DNA from: Clostridiales bacterium DTU023 | GTDB taxonomy: Bacteria > Bacillota > Clostridia > Saccharofermentanales > DTU023 | Reading direction: 5' to 3' | DNA: 5,009 bases | Assembly (NCBI GenBank): GCA_001512945.1 | Contig: LFTF01000101.1 | Span: 1 to 5,009 of the forward strand | Shown: positions 1 through 5,009 of the stretch, in pieces | Layout: every line of letters starts with the position of its first letter | Numbering within the stretch: position 1 is the stretch's first letter | Made by a program: the position numbers and the translations under genes | Notes under the pieces: generated by a model | Told to the model about the DNA's origin: nothing | Seen by the model: only the letters and a program-made list of their open reading frames with translations | Database searches by the model: none

Positions 1-231
1 CTCATGAGCGCTATTCCGACAACTGATCTGGATGACAAACGTGAGATGATTGCCTTGGAAGGGGAGATTCCTAGCCCGGTCAATCCTCCCCCCGGCTGCA
101 AGTTTAACACTCGTTGCCAATACGCTACAGAAATATGTAGGCACGTGGTGCCATTGTTAGAACACGTCGGTAATGAACATTACGTCGCCTGCCATCATAT
201 GCTGCCTAAAATAACGAATATAGATAGCTGA
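1..231 (+). CDS. Oligopeptide/dipeptide ABC transporter ATP-binding protein, C-terminal end (partial)
   Basis: This is the last 76 codons of a gene that begins before the window; the reading frame is open from base 1, so the ATG at base 4 is internal. The segment matches the C-terminal extension of Opp/Dpp-family ATPases (oligo_HPY region). It has a SAIP stretch, then LEGEIPSPVNPPPGC, four cysteines spaced C-x5-C-x6-C-x17-C (visible residues 33, 39, 46, 64), and the closing VACH. In the family the full protein is about 320-350 residues; it hydrolyses ATP on the cytoplasmic face to drive peptide uptake through two permeases. The four cysteines are a common feature of this tail and bind an iron-sulfur cluster in some homologues; whether they do so here is inference. 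The Walker motifs lie upstream and cannot be checked, so DppD, DppF, OppD and OppF cannot be told apart. A strong stem-loop 40 bases after the stop suggests it is the last gene of its operon. Confidence 0.9.
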   Translation, partial: LMSAIPTTDLDDKREMIALEGEIPSPVNPPPGCKFNTRCQYATEICRHVVPLLEHVGNEHYVACHHMLPKITNIDS

Positions 232-250
232 TTGTTCTAATCCAAACAGC

Positions 251-266
251 AGGCAGATAACTGCCT
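251..266. repeat. Small inverted repeat (6-bp stem, 4-base loop)
   Basis: AGGCAG and CTGCCT form a perfect 6-bp stem around the loop ATAA, 19 bases after the transporter stop codon. No T-run follows, so it is not a convincing terminator alone. It may help fold or stabilise the 3' end of the transporter mRNA ahead of the larger stem at 274-317, or it may be chance. Confidence 0.35.
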
Positions 267-273
267 TGCGCGA

Positions 274-317
274 AAATACGAGAGGGACTCAGCCACGGCC
301 AGGTCCCTCTCGTATTT
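274..317 (+). terminator. Strong stem-loop, probable (bidirectional) transcription terminator
   Basis: Bases 274-288 (AAATACGAGAGGGAC) and 303-317 (GTCCCTCTCGTATTT) are perfect reverse complements, giving a 15-bp stem around a 14-base loop. The stem has a GC-rich top and A/T-rich base, with an A-run on the left flank and TTT at the right end. This is the layout of a Rho-independent terminator. The run of U in the + transcript is short. The A-run at 273-276 gives a somewhat better U-tract in the opposite direction, so it could work both ways. It follows the transporter stop by about 40 bases and precedes the next gene, which fits termination of the transporter operon. Confidence 0.75.
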
Positions 318-329
318 ATGTCTATGCGT

Positions 330-335
330 TATAAT
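330..335 (+). promoter_or_regulatory. Candidate -10 box for the small membrane protein / beta-helix gene pair
   Basis: A perfect TATAAT lies 12 bases after the terminator stem, and transcription would begin near base 342, leaving a leader of about 50 bases before the start at 394. No recognisable -35 hexamer is found at spacings of 15-19 bases; that stretch overlaps the right arm of the terminator. There is also no TGn extension. The position just downstream of a terminator and just upstream of a gene with a strong ribosome binding site is the main support. Confidence 0.4.
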
Positions 336-383
336 GAAAACATTGTTAGCAGATCAAACGTTTCTGCAAACTCAATACACGCG

Positions 384-392
384 GGAGGTGAT
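384..392 (+). promoter_or_regulatory. Near-perfect Shine-Dalgarno site fixing the start at 394
   Basis: GGAGGTGAT is complementary to nine consecutive bases of the 3' end of 16S rRNA, and the GGAGG core ends five bases before the ATG at 394. This selects that ATG over the upstream in-frame ATG at 334, which overlaps the TATAAT box and has no ribosome binding site. It predicts high translation of the small protein. Confidence 0.85.
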
Positions 393-393
393 C

Positions 394-615
394 ATGATCT
401 TTAAAAGAAAATATGACCGTGCGCTAGATCACGTCAAGGATACGATGAAAGATCGTGAGAAAACCTATGAGAACGATGATCTCAATAGTGTGATGGAAAA
501 AGGGGACACGCGTGCCATGATCATAGCTGCGCTGATCACGATTGTGCCTATCTGTTTATTGATCTTGGTCGTTATCTCGCTGATCGCATATTTCTTCATC
601 GTTCGCGGTTGGTAA
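394..615 (+). CDS. Small single-span membrane protein, unknown function (73 aa)
   Basis: I do not recognise this family. The protein has a charged N-terminal half (residues 1-40, rich in K, R, D and E, probably helical) and one hydrophobic segment at about residues 41-70, ending in RGW. There is no signal-peptide cleavage site and no cysteine motif. The charge pattern does not settle orientation: positive residues occur early (FKRK) and an arginine flanks each end of the span. The start at 394 is chosen because of its exceptional Shine-Dalgarno site; an in-frame ATG 20 codons earlier falls in the promoter. The stop codon TAA at 613-615 is part of the ribosome binding site of the next gene, 11 bases away, so the two are almost certainly co-transcribed. 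A small anchor, regulator or stress protein is possible, but nothing in the sequence decides this. Confidence 0.75.
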   Translation: MIFKRKYDRALDHVKDTMKDREKTYENDDLNSVMEKGDTRAMIIAALITIVPICLLILVVISLIAYFFIVRGW

Positions 616-618
616 GGA
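613..618 (+). promoter_or_regulatory. Ribosome binding site overlapping the upstream stop codon
   Basis: TAAGGA contains the stop codon of the small membrane protein gene and lies eight bases before the ATG at 627. It supports 627 as the true start of the next gene, rather than the in-frame TTG at 609, which lies inside the preceding gene and has no ribosome binding site of its own. Confidence 0.7.
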
Positions 619-626
619 ATGTTTTT

Positions 627-1301
627 ATGCCTCTCAACTTTCTAAAAACAAAACATTTTTTTCATCCGAACAGTGATGAACCTTTCTATTCACTTCTTGA
701 ATCTTCTGTTTATCCCTGGGAAATACTTTCCGAAATCGCATCATTCATAGACTCTCTCGGACCTCTATTGTCCCATGATTTATTTGATCAAATAGGTGAA
801 AACATATGGGTGTCGCGGTCTGCCACAATCGCAGACTACGCAACGATTAAAGGTCCCACTATCATCTGCGAAAATGTTGAGGTGCGACCAGGAGCTTACA
901 TACGAGGCAATGTTTATATCGGATCGGATTCTGTTGTAGGTAATTCATCCGAACTCAAAAATGTTCTCTTGCTGGGTCGTGTTGATGTGCCCCATTTTAA
1001 TTACATCGGCGACAGTATCTTGTCATACGGAGCCCATATGGGGGCCGGTTCCATCACATCAAACTTACGTGCCGATCGAGAAAACATTACGGTTCGTATG
1101 GGCAGCGAGAAGATTGACACAGGACTTCGCAAATTCGGCGCAATGATTGCGGAAAATGTAGAAGTTGGCTGCAATGCAGTGCTTAATCCGGGAGTTTGTT
1201 TGGGAGCAAATAGCGTAGTCTATCCTTTGTCGTGCGTTCGCGTTTCTGTGCCCGCCGACTGCATTCATAAGCATTCAGGGGAGCTGGTAAGCCGTGTTTG
1301 A
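627..1301 (+). CDS. Left-handed beta-helix (hexapeptide repeat) protein, GlmU acetyltransferase-domain-like, 224 aa
   Basis: Residues 1-55 form a short non-repeat head containing the EPFYSLLESSVYPWEIL stretch, typical of stand-alone relatives of GlmU. Residues from about 59 to 210 are imperfect hexapeptide repeats of a left-handed beta-helix. By-eye comparison with the GlmU C-terminal domain aligns RPGA (87-90), ELKN (109-112), HFNYIGDS (123-130) and GAGSITSN (139-146). These cover positions equivalent to the GlmU catalytic histidine (here H123) and acetyl-CoA/substrate residues (R87, K111, Y126). The uridylyltransferase half of GlmU is absent. The family suggests a cytosolic, trimeric sugar-phosphate N- or O-acyltransferase, perhaps acting on amino-sugar precursors of the envelope; the real substrate is unknown, and automatic annotation as a full GlmU would be wrong. 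The start at 627 is supported by TAAGGA eight bases upstream. It is the second gene of a pair with the small membrane protein. Confidence 0.85.
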   Translation: MPLNFLKTKHFFHPNSDEPFYSLLESSVYPWEILSEIASFIDSLGPLLSHDLFDQIGENIWVSRSATIADYATIKGPTIICENVEVRPGAYIRGNVYIGSDSVVGNSSELKNVLLLGRVDVPHFNYIGDSILSYGAHMGAGSITSNLRADRENITVRMGSEKIDTGLRKFGAMIAENVEVGCNAVLNPGVCLGANSVVYPLSCVRVSVPADCIHKHSGELVSRV

Positions 1302-1354
1302 ATACATAAGCTGATGGTTTGACTGATTGGGCAGATGATTCACCGCAAGCATTA

Positions 1355-1374
1355 TTGACAGGTTAACCTTTCAA
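1355..1374. promoter_or_regulatory. Imperfect 20-bp palindrome, candidate operator
   Basis: TTGACAGGTTAACCTTTCAA is a dyad centred between 1364 and 1365, with nine of ten base pairs matching; the one mismatch is C1359 against T1370. It ends 12 bases before the extended -10 element at 1387 and covers the place where the -35 region would lie, which suits a repressor or activator site. It has no loop, so it reads as a DNA site rather than an RNA terminator. The left end also spells TTGACA, but no good -10 box lies 16-18 bases downstream of it. Confidence 0.4.
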
Positions 1375-1386
1375 CATCTGAGTATA

Positions 1387-1395
1387 TGCTAGAAT
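1387..1395 (+). promoter_or_regulatory. Extended -10 promoter of the MoxR operon, probably giving leaderless mRNA
   Basis: TGCTAGAAT combines the TGn extension with a five-of-six match to TATAAT. From the -10 hexamer at 1390-1395, the expected start of transcription is base 1402, the A of the first ATG. No Shine-Dalgarno sequence lies before that ATG, which agrees with a leaderless transcript. The -35 region at 17-18 bases spacing is poor, as is usual for extended -10 promoters. Confidence 0.5.
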
Positions 1396-1401
1396 ATTGA
1401 C

Positions 1402-2319
1402 ATGATTCCGGCACTCGTCATTTTGTTTTTTAGCGCCCTGGTTCTTGTATGGCAGGGCACTTTGGCCTACCAACTGGGGTTCGCCCTTATGGCCATTTCA
1501 CTTGCCGCAATTATCTGGAAACTGGTCCGATCGTATCAAGTGCGTTATCGCATACGACAGGAAACCAAGGAAAGATCAGCCAAATGGGGCGGAGTTCTTA
1601 CAGTTGTTTCAGGATTGTCCAGTTTTACAGGAATGAACTGCCACCTATTTATTACCCGACAAGATGAGCTCGTAGTCGAGGATGTTGCAACTGCTCGGGT
1701 GATCCCACTTTCAGAGATCAGAAGGATGGCGCTATTTCATGGCCGTACGCTTGAAAAACTCAATGACCGACAGCTTATGAAGGCGCTGGGATTTCGCTCA
1801 ATCCCACATTTTTCCAGCGTAAGAGCATGGGTGGCGCGAAACCCGCGTGCTCGAAAACGTATGCTCCTAGTGATCCGGTTTCAGAAGCCCTTGAATGAAC
1901 TCGAGTATTCAGAGATGGCGGTATTTTCAGATCTCCGAAATATGGGTAATTTAAAGACTTTCGCGATGCGACCTGAAGTTACAACAAAAACGGCAGTTCT
2001 GCCAAGACGAGTCAATATAAACAATAAGAAACCAAAACTCCAAAGCAATAGCCCTTCCGCAAACAAGAATGCTGTTGTTAGCAAGTTGTCGGCAAAAGAA
2101 CAAATAAAGGAAGTAAGGACTAGCGATCTGCCTTGGGAGACATCACATCGTCTGGCAGGAAAACCACTCCATTCGCTTGATAACAGTAGGATTGAACACG
2201 CCCCAAGGCTCGATATTGAATTCCGGCAAAACGTAAATGATCGGGAAACGGAGCCCTATTTTGCGCCCTCGTCAGATGACGATCAGCGCGCGATTTTCAG
2301 AAAAGATGATGAGAGTTAA
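1402..2319 (+). CDS. Membrane protein of unknown function with two N-terminal spans and long polar tail (305 aa)
   Basis: I do not recognise this family. Residues 2-19 and 22-42 are hydrophobic and form a hairpin of two membrane spans, followed by a very basic stretch (KLVRSYQVRYRIRQETKER) that should sit in the cytoplasm. Residues about 62-190 look like a folded domain of alternating strands. The run from HLFITRQDELVVEDV to IPLSEIRRM (81-109) resembles the strand pattern of bacterial PH-like domains, but this is only an impression. From about 193 to the end the protein is polar, rich in N, K, S and R, without hydrophobic core, probably disordered, and ends in an acidic patch (SSDDD, KDDES). 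It is first in the operon and its stop codon directly abuts the MoxR start, so it probably works with that ATPase as an anchor, adaptor or client. No ribosome binding site precedes the ATG; the start rests on the promoter spacing and on keeping the first span intact. Confidence 0.75.
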   Translation: MIPALVILFFSALVLVWQGTLAYQLGFALMAISLAAIIWKLVRSYQVRYRIRQETKERSAKWGGVLTVVSGLSSFTGMNCHLFITRQDELVVEDVATARVIPLSEIRRMALFHGRTLEKLNDRQLMKALGFRSIPHFSSVRAWVARNPRARKRMLLVIRFQKPLNELEYSEMAVFSDLRNMGNLKTFAMRPEVTTKTAVLPRRVNINNKKPKLQSNSPSANKNAVVSKLSAKEQIKEVRTSDLPWETSHRLAGKPLHSLDNSRIEHAPRLDIEFRQNVNDRETEPYFAPSSDDDQRAIFRKDDES

Positions 2320-3273
2320 ATGAACAACGATTTAGAAAATGCAGTTAAGTTGTGCGAGCGTATCGAAACAAATATTGGTCGAGTGATCGTCGGGAAAGAG
2401 GATACGATCCGTCTGATTGTGATCGCCCTTACAGCACGCGGACATCTTCTCATCGAAGACGTACCCGGAATAGGGAAGACAACCATGGTTCGGGCGCTAG
2501 CCAAATCTCTGGATCTCCAGTTCTCACGCATACAGTTTACGCCTGATGTTATGCCCTCCGATGTCACCGGATACAATGTATACAATCCTGTTACCGGGGA
2601 ATTTGATTTCAGACCTGGTGCTGTCATGACACAGATACTTCTGGCAGACGAGATTAATCGCACGTCTCCTAAAACACAATCATCGCTCCTAGAAGCAATG
2701 CAGGAAAATCAAGTGACCGTAGACCGGGTAACCTATCCTTTGCCAGAACCTTTTATGGTACTTGCGACTCAGAACCCGATTGAGCAGCAAGGGACATATA
2801 TTCTTCCCGAAGCTCAACTCGATCGCTTCATGATGCTTGTATCGCTAGGATATCCGACTTATGAGGAAGAAATCGACATATTAAACCGTTTCTCAGAACA
2901 AGAACCACTTACATCACTCGAATCAGTGGCTTCAAGTGATGATGTCTTCTGGTTGCAGAATATGGCACGGTTGGTGTTCGTTTCTGATCCGATCAAGCAG
3001 TATATTTCACAGTTGGCTCAAAAAACAAGAAGTAACCGTGATATCGAACTTGGAATTTCACCGCGCGCGACCTTGATGTTGATGCAGGCAGCAAAGGCAA
3101 ATGCTCTCCTTGAGGGCAGAGCATTTGTTATACCGGATGATATTCAACAGCTTTTCTTGCCTGTCTTGCAACACCGGATCCTTGTCCGTGCAGAGGGCAG
3201 AGTACAGGGTGCTGACGCTTCCCAAATCCTCAGCGTTATTTTGAAACAGGTACCCGTACCAACGCGACAATGA
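2320..3273 (+). CDS. MoxR-family AAA+ ATPase
   Basis: This is a complete 317-residue MoxR ATPase, the normal length. Key motifs are Walker A EDVPGIGKTT (46-55, K53), Walker B ILLADE (106-111), sensor 1 ATQNP (149-153, N152), the arginine-finger motif LPEAQLDRF (162-170, R169) and sensor 2 GISPRA (245-250, R249). All residues needed for ATP binding and hydrolysis appear present. The C-terminal part is the lid domain usual in the family. MoxR proteins form cytosolic hexamers and act as chaperone-like motors that mature or activate proteins encoded next to them, often with von Willebrand A or DUF58 proteins. The start codon follows the upstream stop with no gap and only a weak GAGAG lies before it, which suggests translational coupling. 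The stop overlaps the DUF58 start in ATGA. The exact client is not known. Confidence 0.95.
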   Translation: MNNDLENAVKLCERIETNIGRVIVGKEDTIRLIVIALTARGHLLIEDVPGIGKTTMVRALAKSLDLQFSRIQFTPDVMPSDVTGYNVYNPVTGEFDFRPGAVMTQILLADEINRTSPKTQSSLLEAMQENQVTVDRVTYPLPEPFMVLATQNPIEQQGTYILPEAQLDRFMMLVSLGYPTYEEEIDILNRFSEQEPLTSLESVASSDDVFWLQNMARLVFVSDPIKQYISQLAQKTRSNRDIELGISPRATLMLMQAAKANALLEGRAFVIPDDIQQLFLPVLQHRILVRAEGRVQGADASQILSVILKQVPVPTRQ

Positions 3274-4508
3274 CCGTTTTTCTCTTAATTTGTCTTCTGC
3301 TCATCCTGCCGCTTTTGGCCGGAGCGAGCTACTTCGGATATCAGGTTTTTTCGCTGCTTGTCATTACTCTCATCACGCTGATGCTAATTTCAGTGGTCGA
3401 ACTTCTTTATGTACGTCGAAAGTTCGTTATTGGAAAGGTGGAGCCGGAAAGGGAAGTGGTGCGCGGAGAAGAATGTGTCTTTAGCATACCCGTATCCTTG
3501 ACAACAAAATGGTTGCCTGTAGGGGCTCGGCTCTCCGCGTATTATGGCCATTCAGATAAAAGTGTAAAAACGCAGAGTAAGATGATTGATCTCGACCTTT
3601 GTGCGGGTGATAGGGGGGATATCCATTTTGCTGTGCTTAGCCGTCATACAGGGATGCTCTCGCTTGACGAGGCTGTAGTCGAGGTAAAGAGTGTATTTGG
3701 TTTGTTTAAATACAGGAAACGTTATCTAAATGAACGCGAAGCCATGCAGACTCTTGTACTTCCCAGGACAGATCAACGTGACGAAACGACCATGCGTGCA
3801 TTGGATCGTGTGGACGAGAGTGATCTTGAACATCGCCGCGTAAACGAGCGCAGTGATCAGATTGAGACTATGCGCGCGTACCAAGACGGTGATGATGTAA
3901 GATCCATGCATTGGCCAGTGAGTTCCAGGCTAAGTTCGCTGATTATCAAACAATACGAAGCACCGATCTCTGCCGAGACACATATCTTGTTCGACGATTA
4001 CACAGGTTACTCTCTTGAGATAGACGAAAAAGCATGTGATCAGGCACTGGACTACCGCGACCAAATTCTCGATTCAGTAGCAGGCTCCATTCACTGGATG
4101 CTGACCAAAGAGATAAGCGTCCAATTGCACTTAGGGTTAGGTCAGAACGCCTGGGAGCGACTCCATATTTCTCAAGATCATATGCGATATAAACGCATAC
4201 TCGCAAGTCTCGCACCCGACTCGATGCCTACGCTTGCGGAATTGATCCATGACCAACTTCGTTTCGATGCAAATGACCGATATCTTTTATTTTCAAGACG
4301 CCTTTCAGAAGCGACGGCTTCCGCGATCATCCATCTTGCTCGTCACGCGTGTCAGGCAATATTCTTCTACTTCAAACCTGACGAGACGTCACGTGAAGAG
4401 GATAATGCATTGCGGATGATGCGGCAATCGAGCGTTGAAGTTATTCAGGTAAATCCTTTTTTACTTGTCAAAGAACAGGCTGACGGCAAAGGAAACACAG
4501 ATGTCTAG
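3270..4508 (+). CDS. DUF58 domain membrane protein
   Basis: The 412-residue protein begins with two hydrophobic segments (about 3-21 and 25-47), the usual anchor of DUF58 proteins, followed by a beta-rich region (50-150). The DUF58 signature is clear: MRAYQDGDDVRSMHWPVSSR at 201-220, continuing to the conserved LIIKQYE (224-230). The C-terminal half starts like a von Willebrand A fold (THILFDDYTG, 237-246), but the metal-binding DxSxS motif is not seen. DUF58 proteins are nearly always encoded directly after a MoxR ATPase and are taken to be its partner; their biochemical role is unsettled. The start overlaps the MoxR stop by four bases (ATGA) without an evident Shine-Dalgarno site, so reinitiation by the same ribosome is likely. 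Its last eight bases overlap the next gene. Confidence 0.92.
   Translation: MTVFLLICLLLILPLLAGASYFGYQVFSLLVITLITLMLISVVELLYVRRKFVIGKVEPEREVVRGEECVFSIPVSLTTKWLPVGARLSAYYGHSDKSVKTQSKMIDLDLCAGDRGDIHFAVLSRHTGMLSLDEAVVEVKSVFGLFKYRKRYLNEREAMQTLVLPRTDQRDETTMRALDRVDESDLEHRRVNERSDQIETMRAYQDGDDVRSMHWPVSSRLSSLIIKQYEAPISAETHILFDDYTGYSLEIDEKACDQALDYRDQILDSVAGSIHWMLTKEISVQLHLGLGQNAWERLHISQDHMRYKRILASLAPDSMPTLAELIHDQLRFDANDRYLLFSRRLSEATASAIIHLARHACQAIFFYFKPDETSREEDNALRMMRQSSVEVIQVNPFLLVKEQADGKGNTDV
4488..4493 (+). promoter_or_regulatory. Ribosome binding site inside the end of the DUF58 gene
   Basis: AAAGGA lies seven bases before the ATG at 4501 and supports that start codon for the last gene. Unlike the MoxR and DUF58 genes, this one has its own recognisable site despite overlapping its neighbour. 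Confidence 0.6.
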
Positions 4509-5009
4509 GACTAGAAAGCAAAAAGGGACATCCTCGCTGGTTTCAATCCGCACAGCGTCTTTGAACAGACAACCCCACATACCAGGTTCGAACGCGCTAG
4601 TACAACTCGCGATTCAGTTGGCATTTATGATGCTTTTCACCTTCGCACTGACCAGCTTTTTGTTAATCAGTCTCAGTATTCCTTTGAATGTATTTCGAAA
4701 TTTACTCACAATCGTGCTCACATTTTCTGTCTGCTTTCTATTTGTCCGATCCAAGAATACGATCCGTATTGTACTTGGGGCGATCACTGTTATCCTGCTG
4801 CTCATATGGTTCTTTCCGAACAGCTCTCCTGCCCAATGGTTCATCAAAATTCTTGGTGATATGGCAAGACAAGTTGGTGAATGGTTTTATGCGGTAAGAA
4901 GTGGAACAGGTTTGGAGGGTCTAGATTATTCGGTAGTTTCACAACTTATCGTCGCAGCTACTAGTGTGATATTTTTCACGTGGTCCGGGCTGTCTACCGC
5001 ACCATTCGT
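4501..5009 (+). CDS. Multi-span membrane protein, N-terminal part; probable TgpA-type transglutaminase-like protein (partial)
   Basis: An open frame runs from the ATG at 4501 to the window edge (169 codons) with no stop. The first 30 residues are basic and polar (MSRTRKQKG at the start). Hydrophobic segments follow at about 33-60, 66-83, 86-105 and 145-160, with a loop carrying several aromatic residues between the third and fourth. This is the layout of the N-terminal membrane domain (DUF3488-like) of TgpA proteins, in which a series of spans leads to a transglutaminase-like catalytic domain outside the membrane. That domain lies beyond the window, so the Cys-His-Asp triad cannot be checked. 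The assignment rests mostly on gene order: a transglutaminase-like membrane protein is the classic third member after MoxR and DUF58. The start overlaps the DUF58 gene by eight bases and has AAAGGA seven bases upstream. Another polytopic membrane protein remains possible. Confidence 0.65.
   Translation, partial: MSRTRKQKGTSSLVSIRTASLNRQPHIPGSNALVQLAIQLAFMMLFTFALTSFLLISLSIPLNVFRNLLTIVLTFSVCFLFVRSKNTIRIVLGAITVILLLIWFFPNSSPAQWFIKILGDMARQVGEWFYAVRSGTGLEGLDYSVVSQLIVAATSVIFFTWSGLSTAPF

Noticed and set aside
334..393. Twenty-codon N-terminal extension of the small membrane protein starting at ATG 334
   Set aside because: That ATG overlaps the TATAAT box and has no ribosome binding site, whereas the ATG at 394 has a near-perfect one.
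1302..1386. Possible terminator after the beta-helix gene
   Set aside because: No GC-rich stem followed by a T-run was found; the only symmetry is the loop-less palindrome at 1355-1374, so read-through into the MoxR operon cannot be excluded.
1355..1387. TTGACA at 1355-1360 as the -35 box of the MoxR operon promoter
   Set aside because: The credible -10 hexamer at 1390-1395 would be 29 bases away, far beyond the usual 16-18, and nothing close to TATAAT lies at the correct spacing.
2316..2663. Minus-strand open frame of 115 codons opposite the start of the MoxR gene
   Set aside because: It lies wholly opposite a clear AAA+ ATPase with intact motifs, and its translation matches no family I recognise; it is a shadow of the MoxR codons.
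4614..4847. Minus-strand open frame of 77 codons, and a plus-strand frame at 4688-4897
   Set aside because: Both overlap the continuous membrane-protein frame that begins at 4501, which has a ribosome binding site, a basic head and regular hydrophobic segments; the alternatives have none of these.
1..5009. Mobile elements, CRISPR arrays, tRNA or rRNA genes, or a defence system
   Set aside because: No transposase or integrase motifs, regularly spaced repeats, or structural RNA sequences were seen. The MoxR-DUF58 genes resemble a known housekeeping-type cassette, with no nuclease or other effector domain beside them.

Overview
The window looks like ordinary chromosomal DNA of moderate-to-low GC content, with tightly packed genes all on the + strand. 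Strong Shine-Dalgarno sites, a consensus-like -10 box, a DppF/OppF-type transporter end, a stand-alone left-handed beta-helix protein and a MoxR/DUF58/transglutaminase cluster all suggest a Gram-positive bacterium. I cannot decide between a low-GC actinobacterium (for example a coriobacterium) and a Firmicute. One apparent leaderless start leans slightly towards Actinobacteria. No RNA genes, CRISPR arrays, insertion sequences or phage genes were seen.

Region 1 (1-320) holds the last 76 codons of an oligopeptide/dipeptide ABC transporter ATPase, followed by a perfect 15-bp stem that probably terminates that operon. Region 2 (about 330-1301) is a two-gene unit. A 73-residue single-span membrane protein with an almost perfect ribosome binding site is followed 11 bases later by a 224-residue acyltransferase-like left-handed beta-helix protein related to the C-terminal half of GlmU.

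Region 3 (about 1355-5009, continuing past the end) is a four-gene operon. It has its own extended -10 promoter, placed so that transcription should begin on or next to the first start codon, with a near-perfect 20-bp palindrome just upstream. The order is an unrecognised two-span membrane protein with a long polar tail, a MoxR-type AAA+ ATPase, a membrane-anchored DUF58 protein, and the start of a multi-span membrane protein. By position, the last is probably a TgpA-type transglutaminase-like protein. The genes abut or overlap by 0, 4 and 8 bases, which points to coupled translation and a jointly made complex.

In the known families, MoxR ATPases act as chaperone-like partners for proteins encoded beside them, and DUF58 and transglutaminase-like membrane proteins are their commonest neighbours. 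The likely picture is a membrane complex with a cytosolic AAA+ motor and a transglutaminase-like domain, the latter encoded beyond the window. The least understood part is the 305-residue first gene, which has no function I can assign.
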